DNA of 64,000 bases, taken from NCBI GenBank assembly GCA_029532415.1, contig JAQOTA010000053.1, positions 1,364,001 to 1,428,000 of the forward strand, given 5' to 3'. Origin of the DNA: Marasmius tenuissimus. Taxonomy: Eukaryota; Basidiomycota; Agaricomycetes; Agaricales; Marasmiaceae. Shown in pieces: positions 22,301 to 31,850 of the stretch. A model generated the notes under the pieces. The model saw only the letters and a list, made by a program, of their open reading frames with translations, ran no database searches and had not been told where the DNA came from. A program made the position numbers and the translations under genes. Within the stretch, counting starts at the first letter, position 1. Every line of letters starts with the position of its first letter.

Positions 22301-25300
22301 CCTGAGGTAGACCCTTGGGTTACATCTCCAAGTGATCCCCGAAACTCTCAATTTGAGAATTACGGACCTGCAGTAATTGGACTAAGGACCAATGGACCGC
22401 CTTTACACGTTGCTGATGGCACGAGTATTGGCAATATCACTTTGGTTGTTAATGATAATCAACCATATCAAGCCACAAGATTCGTTCAATGGCAGAACTA
22501 TAGACGCCAATTGGAAGCTTGGATAGAAGTTGAAGAAGCAGCAAATCAACGTTATCAAGAAGAACTCAGAACAAGACGAGAGCATCTTGTTCGCCAAACA
22601 TTCCAAAGTCAGGATCAAGAACCGCTTCAATGGCATGAACGGTACTTTGATGATAGTGACTATGGAGATGGCCTTGAAGGAGTTGATAATGATTGGGCTG
22701 AAAGCAACGATCGTGGAGACTGGCAAGTTTTTCAAAGTTCTAATAGTCAAACTTTCACTAAATCCTCGATGCAGAGCTATCATATCCTAAGGAACTCAGT
22801 ACCAAGGAAATGTAGTATTTCTTCTGTATATGCAACGACGAAATATAAGTCGTTTTCTGCTGCATTTTCGAGTGATTGTGAAGTGAGAAATACGCGAAAT
22901 GCCTGGCTACTTGATAGTGGGGCATCAGCGCATATGACTCCGTATAAAACGGATTTCTCAGACTATCAGACCTTGGAAATGCCAATAGGTCTTACTACAT
23001 CAGCGGGTGATAAAGCAAACGTGCAAATAGTAGGCTATGGTACTGTCCTCATCCGACATACCAATAGCGCAGGAGTGACGCAAGTCACAAAGTTATACCC
23101 AGTGATGTATAATCCCGACAGCCCACATCGTTTAATCTCTAGTGGGAAGTTCCGGAGTATAGGTTACTATACTATACTGGACTCTCCAGAGACTTCGATC
23201 CGGAGCAAGAAAGATGATTCTCTTTTAATGAGCTTTTACCCAAGCCATAAAGATGATCCTTTACGATGGATGAACGCGAAGGTTCTTGTGGGAGAAACTT
23301 CCTTCACATCTGTTGTATCTTTCAATACTTCTGAATTATGGCACAGACGTATGGGACACTGTGATCCCAGAGTCTTAGGAAAATTAATGGATGATGTTAA
23401 AGGGCTTCCAACGAAGTTGGTTACTTCGAAGGAAGAAACGAAACCATGCCGAGGCTGTGCCAAAGGCAAAATGGTTGCCAAATCGTACCCTTTATCCTCT
23501 AAACGAGCTAAGGAGCCTCTTGAGCTTGTGCACGGTGATTTGATAGAATATCCAACTCACTCTTATTATCAAAACGAATATGCTTTAACCTTATTCGATG
23601 ATGCAACATCATACGGATGGGTATATCCAATTCGTAAAAAGAGCGATACAGATCAGAAATTGCGCAATTGGCTAGCTCTTGTAGAGCGCCAGATTAATAA
23701 AAAGGTCAAAAGTGTGCATTTCGATCGAGGGGGAGAATTCTTTTCAAATGAACAATGGGACTGGTATAACTCTCTAGGAATATTTCCACAAAGAGGTTCT
23801 CCCAACGTGCATGAACAGAATGGACGAGCAGAAAGATTTAATCGTATGTTACGAGAAAAATCTGAAGCTATGCGCTTTCAGGCTTGTGCGCCTGAAAACT
23901 GGTGGGAATTCGCAATTCTCACAGCCGTTCATATCTACAATAGAACTCCTATTCGTTCAAGGAAATACAGAACTCCAGTTGAGTTGTTTGAAAATAAGAA
24001 ACCTGATGTTTCATACTTCAGGACGTTCGGATGTGGCGCATATGCATACATACCGAAACGTAAAAATAAGCTTGCTCCACACTCTGAAGCAATGATCTTC
24101 ATTGGTTACGAGAGCGGATCAAAAGCTTATCGATTTTTTCGAACAACCAACAATTCTGTATACATTACTCCACAAGCAGTTTTCGACGAGAACTGGTTTC
24201 CTAAATGTCAGAAAGAAGTGCCCGGATCCATAGAGTTTGATAAAACCGACAAACCTGTCCGGTCTATACCCTTTCCAACGTACCCGTATGATGGCCATGA
24301 AGATCATCACAATGATGATGATTTCTTCAATCCTCCACCTCCACCAGGACCAGATGATGACGATCATCAGCCTGGGGGAGATCCTCCCTTGGATCCTATC
24401 CCGGATGATAAAAGCGATGATGTGCACAACGGCAATCATCCAAATACTGATGGATTCGGATCACCGAAAGGCTCCGATCATAATCCTAATCAGTATGGTC
24501 CGGATCCACGGTCTGCTGGTTCTTCTGGACAAACAAATCCTTTTGGATTTCGCCAAGCTGACTATGATGAGTGGGAGAACTTACGAGCTCCTCCACCAGC
24601 AGCTGTCAGAAGAAACCCTCCAAGAAATAGAGTAACTCCCAACCGTCCGTTTAATGTTTACGGAAATCGACATCCTGTTGAGATCGAACGCGATATCGAT
24701 TCTCAAGCACGCTGGCGAAGTCAGATTAATCCGACAAATGAACCTGAAACAATACCAAATAGGGTTCCTGATCCAGCCGCTCCTATGGACACAGATGACG
24801 ATATGAGCGATCTTGCTCAGCAAGGGGGAGAAAATTACTTGGTTTATTTGCTGAATAACGGTCATCAACTATATGGTCTTCAAGCCAGTAGTTATGATAA
24901 CGTTCGTGAATGGACATACAAACAAGTCCAGAAACGTCCTAAAGATGAACGACCATCTTGGGAAGCAGCATGCAGACTGGAATTACAATCACTCAAAGAT
25001 AGAAACGTCTTTGATGTGGTCACACTACCCAAAGGCCGAAAAGCGGTGAAATCCCGCTGGGTATTTGACATCAAGTCTGATGGCCGTAAGAAGGCAAGAC
25101 TTGTTGCGAAAGGATTTTCGCAGAAACAAGGGATAGACTATAACGAGTTGTTCTCTCCTGTAGTACGATTCGAAACCGTACGACTTCTATTGGCACTAGC
25201 AGCGCTTGAAGATTGGGAGATCTCTGCGCTAGACGTTAAAACAGCATTTCTTTATGGTGCCTTAGATGAGGAGATCTACATGGAACAACCTGAAGGCTTC

Positions 25301-26434
25301 GTTACGGACTCCAGCAAGGTTTGGAGGTTACGCAAAGCATTGTACGGATTAAAACAGGCTTCTCGTGCCTGGTGGCGTCAATGTACTGAATCCATGAAAC
25401 GTCTGGGATTCAAACGATGCTTATCCAATGCTGGCGTATATGTCTTCAACAAGAATGGCAATATGGTCATTGCCGTCGTCTATGTCGACGATGCTTTATT
25501 CATGGGTCCTGATCGCAACCTTGTCAATAGACTAAAAAGCGAATTCATGAAAATCTGGGAATGCCGAGATCTAGGCGAGCCAACAGAATTTCTGCGAATG
25601 TGAATTACTCGAGATCGGAAGAATCGCAGACTGATCCTTGATCAGCGAGACTATCTTGAAAAGATAATTCGTAAATTCGGAGTTCTGAACGCCAAGACGG
25701 CATATACGCCTTTGCCAGAAGGCTATAACCCAACCCAAAACCAGGGGGAGGTTAATCCCGAGATAAGGCATAGATTCCAATCGGTTATCGGATCATTACT
25801 TTACTTGGCTCTCGGAACGAGACCAGACATATCTTTTGCTGTAATCAAAATGTCACAGTATGGAGCTAATCCTAATCAGGAACACCTCCAGAAGGCACTT
25901 TACATCGTGAAATACCTTGTTCACACTGCAAAGTATGAACTCATTTACGATGGTAGATCCAACCAAGGACTACTTGCCTTTGCTGACTCTGATTGGGCAA
26001 CTGATAAAGATGATCGTTGATCACAGACTGGATATATCGTAAAGCTTGCCAATGCACCAGTTTGCTGGGTCTCTCAGAAACAGAAAACGGTTGCATTATC
26101 ATCCACAGAAGCAGAGTATATGGCTCTATCTGACTGTACACGTCAGGCTTGTTGGATGAAGTCGTTAATGAACGAATTGAACTTCCCTATTCGATCAGTT
26201 CCATGTGTTAGCGACAACCAAGGCGCTATCTTTCTCAGCAGCAATGAAGCTACTGATAAAAGAACAAAACACATCGACAATCGATATCATTTCATCAGGG
26301 AAGCAGTGGAACACGGAAAGACTCGAATCTATTTCGTTGAAACTGCTAAACAACCTGCTGATCTTCTTACGAAGAATCTTGGCAGAACAAAGTTCGAATT
26401 GTTCAGGCAATCTTTAGGATTAGCATTTCACTAG
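19355..26434 (+). pseudogene. copia Gag-Pol polyprotein, copy 1, three TGA stops
   Basis: One frame of 2,360 codons from ATG 19,355 to the stop at 26,434. Order: UBN2-like Gag (about residues 85-290), Asn/Gln then Lys/Gly-rich basic tract (about 303-350, no CCHC knuckle), a long unassigned region (about 350-1,180), protease LLDSGASAHM (D1187), HHCC zinc motif (LWHRRMGH...CRGC), integrase D1395, D1457, E1493 (DD35E), RT with YVDD (2043-2046), RNase H (ADSDW, STEAEYMAL, SDNQG). Typical copia polyproteins are about 1,400 residues; the excess is the unassigned region. In-frame TGA at 19,628-19,630, 25,601-25,603 and 26,018-26,020. At the first two, copy 2 has CGA; the third is shared. Confidence 0.95.
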
Positions 26435-26457
26435 TTCCATGATCGCATGATGAACTT

Positions 26458-26469
26458 AGTGAGGGGGAG
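26458..26469 (+). other. polypurine tract
   Basis: AGTGAGGGGGAG directly before the 3' LTR; primes plus-strand DNA synthesis in LTR elements. Confidence 0.85.
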
Positions 26470-26988
26470 TGTTGAACATGATGGATATCATGTGATACAC
26501 TGTTGACGTGTTGTTTACGCGTCACACTATTTATAGAGCTACGCCTCTAGAACACTTGCGTCCTCATGCAAGTACTACGTCTCTGTCTACGTATCTTACT
26601 ACGTACATCTAGTTTCATCATATATGACACTATAGACAGTAGCTATCCAATAGCATAAGTAGAGCCTCCAATACATGAGGCAAACACAACTATGCTCACC
26701 AAGCATACTACCATTCATGGTAGAAGTACTTACACAGTACTAATGTCTTTTACGCCTTTAGGGCCGAATACCTACTTCTAGTAGTAGTTTCAGTTAGTGT
26801 AATACTCATTACATGTACCAGAAACTTATGTATAAAAGACTGGACGAAAGGCCTTAAGCCTTAGGACAATCTACTCGATTATCACCTCTTCTCAAGTATC
26901 TCAAAGACTACAAGAACACTCTGTGTATTACCCATGTGAGGTTTACTTCGTTATACCCACTGTGCACTTTAACTATGCTGGCTCATCA
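26470..26988 (+). repeat. 3' LTR of copia copy 1
   Basis: 519 bp, same as the 5' LTR except T at 26,897 where the 5' LTR has C at 18,243. Followed by CTTCT (26,989-26,993). Confidence 0.95.
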
Positions 26989-27440
26989 CTTCTCGGCGGC
27001 TTTGATTAGGACTTCGACTTCAGATTGATTGATTCTCCACCTAATGCCATGAAGGATGTGCCAGGCACGGATGCCTGCGACGTAGTTGGATATTGTTGAG
27101 CTTGCGTAGAACGAAGCAAGAGTGGAAATGAACGACGAAAGGAGTGGTTGGGAAATAGGGGATCTCTGGTGCTCGGGGATGTGTTTCGCATCGCAGAAGG
27201 AATGGTAAGCGAGTAGGCCGGATCCGTAGACTTCTTTGGTGCCCTCTGCCCACGCATGTGACATAGTGTTTAGTATTTTGTTGAGGTTGTCTGGGGAGAG
27301 GGGAAGAGGGTTGTTGTAGTGGTCTCTGGGTTGCCTGGGTGTGTGGTGCCTCCAGGATACTAGTCTTTCGCGGGCTGTACAGGGAGGTCGGAGGGGTGTA
27401 ATGATTAGGGGGTATCTTCTGTTGATTTGTGTGTGGGTTC
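26989..27440 (-). pseudogene. tyrosine recombinase, N-terminal part
   Basis: Minus-strand frame with a core-binding (SAM-like) domain: MSHAWAEGTKEVYGSGLLAY, FCDAKHIPEHQRSPIS, STISNYVAGIRAWHILHG, then EVLIKAAEK at the copia junction. Basidiomycete Ngaro recombinases have this same series upstream of the catalytic domain. The start is unclear; the open frame extends to 27,843 but overlaps the RNase H frame. Confidence 0.8.
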
Positions 27441-29976
27441 TAGAGAGTATACAACTCTTTCCACCACCAGTGGGATTCGTCAATGGCGATTTCACTTTGC
27501 GACTCATATCTTTCTTGTCGTTCCAGCCTCTCTTTGAGTTCGTTGGGGTTGGTGAATTTGGGAGTTGGGGGGTGTCTGTGAATTGAAAGAGCTTCGGGGG
27601 TGTCAAAGTCAGCGATGAATGGTTTGAGGCAAGCGGGGATGGCGATAGGAGGAAGGAGCAAGCGCCTTGGTGGGTATAGACCTCGTGAGGGATTGTCGGC
27701 GGGATTTGAGGCAGAGCATATGTATCTTGTATGGACTGTGGTATATGTATCTTGGGCGGCGAGGAGATGGTGAATCCTTTTGAAGCAGTCATTGACGTGT
27801 TTGTTTTTGCTTCGGAAGTTCCACCACCCTTCAACGACAACATGGTTGTCGCCGAAAACTTTGAACAAGACAGGGGCTTTGGGTATCTGAATGGATAAGT
27901 GAGTAAGTTTGCGTTAGAAACATAGTGGAGTGGTGTTTACTGACGCTGAGAACAGTGATGAGGAGGAACTCAAATGCCACAGCTTCGGCCCATGCGATAT
28001 CTCGGCGTTCAGAGTTCCAACCCGGCAGGAGTGTCCATGCTCTCCAGCGGTCTCCAATGATGATGGCAAGGCCAGTGCCGGAGCTGGCATCGGAGAACGA
28101 AGAGATGTCCATGACTTCTTGGGGGCCAGGGATTGGTCTGGATAAGCAAGGACAGAGTAGGGTTGATTTCCACCATGAGATGTCGCTCGGGGTGTCCTTT
28201 GGGGGGGGTCCGAGGTAGGAATGGGTTGTTATGAAAAATGCCGAGCATTGATTCGAGAGAGGTGAGATAGGCACAGCCTTCGGGTATAATGAGGGAGGTG
28301 TGTAAGAGCTTTCCATAGAGTTTACGAACCTCGGCGAGGGTGTGGGTGGATGATTGTTCCCAGGTGTCGACGGCAGCAAGGTATTTTTGTTGTTTGGGTT
28401 TCTGGAGAGAGACGATCATGGAGGAGAGGTTCCAGTCAAAGCCTGTGAAAGGGGCGCATGTCGTAAAATGAATATCTTTTGACAGTTCCCAGGGTAGACC
28501 GAGCTTGGCTGAAACGCGATTGACGTCGTCGAGGTTATAGGAGAACAGGAGGTCGTGGTCTGAACGGGGCGATGAGAGTGATAGGTCTTGGATGGGGAAC
28601 GCCATATCCTTGTCAAACTCTTCGGTTCTACCGTCGGGCAAGGAATCACCCCCAAACCAGAGACGACCTCCCGCATGGTGGCATCCATTGGTGGTGATGT
28701 GTTTGTGTGTGGTGGCTCTAATCTCGTTGAATTCTGCGAGGAATTTGATTGGGATGCGCATGAAAAGGTGATCGTCGACCCATTTGGAGACAGGACCCAT
28801 CCCTGAGGCACAGAAGATGTCAACGGCGGCGTCTCCTATCGAACCATAAACGCCGGCGCCGGATGCGACACCGAAGCAGACGGAGAAGTCTAAATAGAAA
28901 TCAGAGTCCGATGTCCGAACAACTGCCCCTGGCCATTGAGACGGGTGCAGTGGACAGCGTCTATACGCTTCAGAGACGTCTCTGACGGCGGCTTCAGAGC
29001 CTGGAGGGAGGCGATGGCATAAGAGGGATATTGTGTTGAAAGTGCCCCAGGTACACGGGAAGTCATTGCTGTCGATGTGGTAGTTGATTGAGGTTGATGA
29101 AGAGGATGGAGTTCTGGGATAGGAGTAGTTCTGTACAAGGCGGAGTTTTTCCGGTTTGTGAGGTTTCGGGACAAGTCCAATAGGGGAGGATTGGAAAGGC
29201 CCGACGAGGAATTCGACTTCGCTGCAGGTGAGAGGGCCTTCCCACCGATTGGCCTCGAGTTCTCTTGCAATTATGCGGTTCAGTTCCGCTTTTTGGGCAG
29301 GTGATGAGACATGTGCGGGGTTATTAGGGGGTGAGAAGGTGTGAAACAGGCGAGGGATACCGATGATGAAGCCAGACTGAATTGAAGCGGGTATAGTGGG
29401 GTATCGATGTATGAGACCTGACTGTTGAAGGGCGTCAAGCCAACCTTTGTGCAGTAGAGGGGTGACTGCACTATGCCTTCTCTGTTCGAGGGCATTCTTG
29501 AGCACCGTGAGACGAGTTACCGCATCCGGAGCACTCGTGTCTCTGGTCGTGTTTACTCTTTCTGCAGCCTGAGGGGCATTGCCAGTCAAGACACAGGGGC
29601 TCGCCGGTAGCATTGACGAGGTTGCCAGAGGAGTTTCTGCGGGTTCTAGTGGCATGTTTGCCGTCCCACGTCTTCTCTTGAGAGCACGAGTAGACGTTAT
29701 GTCTGTGTCTGCCGAGGCAAATTGCGCAAGCGGAGAGCTTCTGGCTGGGTTGAAAGGATTGGGATTTCGAAGACCGAAACCAAGGGGGGGAGGCAGATCG
29801 CGTCCTCTTTGAGGAGGAAGGAGGTTGCGATCTGTAGTTTCCTCTGGCGGCTGTGATCGCCGTTTCGAGCTGAATTGAATTGAATTGAATTGGTTGAGAA
29901 TGGATTGAATTGAATTGAGTGTGGGAGGGGCAGACGTATTGGAGAGAGGAAGTGGATAGGGAAGTAGAGTTAGCAT
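27440..29976 (-). pseudogene. Ngaro-like Pol: reverse transcriptase and RNase H, frameshifted
   Basis: The first frame opens at ATG 29,976 and runs to 28,009; a second possible start is ATG 29,655. RT motifs: KLRLVQNYSYPRT, VRDVSEAYRRCPLHPSQW, FGVASGAGVYGSIGDAAVD, SKWVDDHLFMRI (catalytic VDD). After ...NPFLPRTPPK the frame changes at a run of eight C (28,201-28,208 in plus coordinates) to give RNase H: DISSFSDASSGTGLAIIIG, WNSERRDIAWAEAVAFEFLL. A 58-nt intron (27,887-27,944, GTCAGT...TTCAG, phase 0) then leads to IPKAPVLFKVFGDN...ICSASNPADNPSRG and a stop near 27,440. One fewer C restores the frame. Confidence 0.85.
27887..27944 (-). other. intron inside the RNase H of the Ngaro-like element
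   Basis: 58 nt, donor GTCAGT, branch-like CTAAC, acceptor ATTCAG, phase 0. It joins FLLITVLS to IPKAPVLFKVFGDN. Confidence 0.75.
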
Positions 29977-30948
29977 TGTGTATATTCAGAATTATAGGAC
30001 GTTAGGACTGACCTGGCTGCGCATGCTGTCAATCAAACGGTTATTGAAGCAGTCTCGTACGTTCGATAGGGCTTGGGGGTTGATGATTCCGATGTTCCAA
30101 GCGGGTTGGTTGGTCTCGACGGAGGCTTTGAGTTGCATGTGCCACTCCTTTCGCTGTTCTGCGGCGAATTGGACCAGAATTTTGTGGCCGTTAGGTTCGA
30201 GGCGTGAGGGGTGGTTTGTGATTGCATAGAAGAAGGAACGGAGGGCGCTGACGTGAGTTTCGGGCCATTTGGCAGCCTCAATATTGGCAAGGAAGCCGGG
30301 TATGGCGTCGGTGAACTGATCCCAGGTTAGTTTGTTGTCTGCGAGAACGTGTTTTGAGTTCTGGTGGGTGAGAGTGGGTAGCAGAGTGAGGTTGCCGTCA
30401 TCACCGTTGGCTAAGGTGAAGGTGTTCGAGGTGGATAGAGTGGGGTTTGAAATGGCGTCCTTTTCCATCGCTCGCTTGGTCCAGTGGTACAACTCAATGT
30501 ACTCTTTGTTGCGGACCTTAGTGAGGGCATAGTTACTGGCTCTGAGGGGAACGGAGCTAGGGGGGGCTCGGTTTTCATCAAAGTCACCTAATTCCGGCTT
30601 CTTCTTTTCAGCTTCAGCTAGTTCAGTTTGTTTCTGCTGTAGAACTAGACGGGCTCTCTCTTCTTCATCTTCTCTGCAACGCTGGTCTTCCTCCACTGCT
30701 CTGATTCTCTCCGTCTCCTTATGGGCGTCCCAAGCAGCAACTCGGCGGTTGTGGCAGACTTGCCAGGTAGATTGGATCGAGGCTAGTGCGTCTTCTTGGG
30801 TAGAACCGCTCTGCACCACGGCGTCGATGACTATCTGCCATTCGTTGGCGAAGTCGGGCATGGTTTCGAGCCTGGGATCGTATAGGGGGCAGTCATTCGG
30901 GTTTGGTGAACCGTGGCGGGAGACAGATGGTGTGTTTACGGAAGACAT
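29471..30948 (-). CDS. Ngaro-like Gag with zinc knuckles (spliced)
   Basis: Exon 1 is 30,013-30,948 (MSSVNTPSVSRHG..., ending RSQ), intron 29,870-30,012 (143 nt, GTCAGT...AATTCAG), exon 2 29,471-29,869; total 444 aa. Exon 2 has no ATG of its own and is easily missed. Exon 1 carries a charged coiled coil (ETERIRAVEEDQRCREDEEE) and a helical capsid-like part (WDQFTDAIPGFLANIEAAKWP). Exon 2 has a Cys/His motif (CAICLGRHRHNVYSC), a WDG...CLDWQCPSGC block seen in basidiomycete Ngaro Gag proteins, and a classic CCHC knuckle CSGCGNSSHGAQEC (C-X2-C-X4-H-X4-C). It ends at TAG 29,473-29,471. Exon 2 overlaps the pol frame in another reading frame. Unspliced RNA stops at TAA 29,994-29,992. Confidence 0.82.
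29870..30012 (-). other. gag/pol junction intron
   Basis: 143 nt, donor GTCAGT, acceptor AATTCAATTCAG built on a short AATTC repeat. In the pol frame it is fully open; in the gag frame it gives a stop six codons after the donor. Splicing therefore selects between the two proteins. Confidence 0.7.
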
Positions 30949-31082
30949 TAGTGTGAGATTGAATCAAAGATGAGTTGGAGACGTTGGGATGGAATGACTG
31001 GGTGAGTAGAGTAGTGAATTGCTGTGAGCGGAGTGTGGATGGTCGGCGTAGCAATGAGAGAAGGATCTGACGTTCAGGAGCT

Positions 31083-31090
31083 ACGCCGAC
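31083..31090. repeat. 8-bp target duplication ACGCCGAC, left
   Basis: ACGCCGAC, repeated at 31,683-31,690 on the other side of the MITE. Eight bp is the hAT signature. Confidence 0.85.
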
Positions 31091-31682
31091 TAGTGATGTG
31101 CGGGCTCGGGCTTGAGCCCTGGCGAGCCCAAGCCGAGCCCGGGGCTTGAAAAGCCTAGCCCAGCCCTGGTAGAGGGCTTTGGGAGGCTTAGGGCTCGGGC
31201 TCGACATTTTGTAAGCCCAAGCCCTAGGCTCAAGCCCTCTCCCATTATCCACCGGCAGGAATCAAGATATACTTCACACATTCTAGGCCCCTAAACATTG
31301 TTAGTCCCCGCGCCAACACAACACTATATGGTATTGATAGTAAGTGATTCATTTGATTTTCACAGCTGAAATTGAGCTCACTACTCACCGAATCTGGGCT
31401 ACCAGTTGTGGAAGACAGTCGACTGCACCTCTCTGGATCAACATGCTTGACGGGTAATGGTGAGAAGGCACTCCCGGACAGATACTACACTGCTTGAGAT
31501 GCCTTATTTTCCTTACAGCGACAATTTACGAGGTTGTTATAAGCCCAGGCTCAGGCCCAAGCCCCAGGGCTTTGACGTCCGGCTTGGGCTCAAGGCTCGG
31601 GCTCAGATTTTGGTGAGCCTAAGCCCTCAAAGCCGAGCCCAAGCCCGAGGCTTTGAGCCCAGCCCGAGCCCGCGCATCACTA
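31091..31682. mobile_element. non-autonomous hAT-type MITE (592 bp)
   Basis: Ends TAGTGATGTGCGGGCTCGGG and its inverted copy ending ...GCGCATCACTA, flanked by an 8-bp direct repeat. The two terminal parts, about 190 bp and 150 bp, are packed with AGCCC/GGGCT words in both orientations and could fold on themselves. The centre (31,290-31,530) is unrelated and non-coding. No transposase is present, so it would move by an enzyme encoded elsewhere. Confidence 0.85.
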
Positions 31683-31751
31683 ACGCCGACGCCGAACATC
31701 CATAGACCTACATCTGTAGCTTCGTGCCTCAGCACCAGATTATCACATATT

Positions 31752-31850
31752 CTGTTTGTTCACTAAACAAAAATCCTGAGCACGAAAAACCGCAAAACTT
31801 TCTACAATTATTGGGACAGCTGACAGTTATTACAACGGCTGTCACACGTA
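31752..31850 (+). repeat. dispersed repeat, copy B (uninterrupted)
   Basis: CACTAAACAAAAATCCTG ... CTTTCTACAATTATTGGG ... ACAGCTG then TTATTACAACGGCTG. Related to the sequence on both sides of the MITE at 13,445-13,774, but without that insertion. Flanking GACAGC/GCTGTC forms a small inverted pair. Confidence 0.55.

Larger units (their letters stand above)
17816..26988 (+). mobile_element. Ty1/copia LTR retrotransposon, copy 1 (9,173 bp)
   Basis: Complete element: two 519-bp LTRs (TGTTGAAC...GGCTCATCA) that differ at one position I noticed (18,243 C, 26,897 T), primer-binding site, a leader of about 1 kb, a single Gag-Pol frame broken by three TGA codons, a polypurine tract and a 5-bp target duplication. 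Domain order protease-integrase-RT-RNase H defines copia. It is inserted in the recombinase gene of the Ngaro-like element. Near-identical LTRs mean a recent insertion. Confidence 0.97.
17145..30948 (-). mobile_element. Ngaro/DIRS-type tyrosine-recombinase retroelement, split by a copia insertion
   Basis: The coding part runs on the minus strand: Gag (30,948-29,471), RT-RNase H (about 29,976-27,440) and tyrosine recombinase (27.3 kb to 17,145, interrupted by the copia element at 17,816-26,988). With the insertion removed, about 4.6 kb of coding sequence remains, normal for Ngaro elements. I see no methyltransferase and no integrase, which fits Ngaro rather than DIRS1. I could not place the split direct repeats expected at its ends. 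Decay is evident: a frameshift in an eight-C run, TAA and TGA in the recombinase, and the insertion. Confidence 0.85.

Noticed and set aside
20009..24868. Long antisense ORFs within the copia elements (hydrophobic, 95-160 codons)
   Set aside because: They are mirror frames of the Lys/Asn/Asp-rich sense coding sequence and mirror each other in both copies.
15487..26020. Recurrent in-frame TGA in several elements, suggesting TGA might be recoded
   Set aside because: Both SDR genes and the recombinase end at TGA in the expected place, so TGA is a normal stop. Mutation of CGA or GGA explains the internal ones.
31090..31290. ORFs rich in Ala/Arg/Pro/Leu in the AGCCC-rich repeat
   Set aside because: Produced by the repeated word of the hAT-type MITE; no coding signal.
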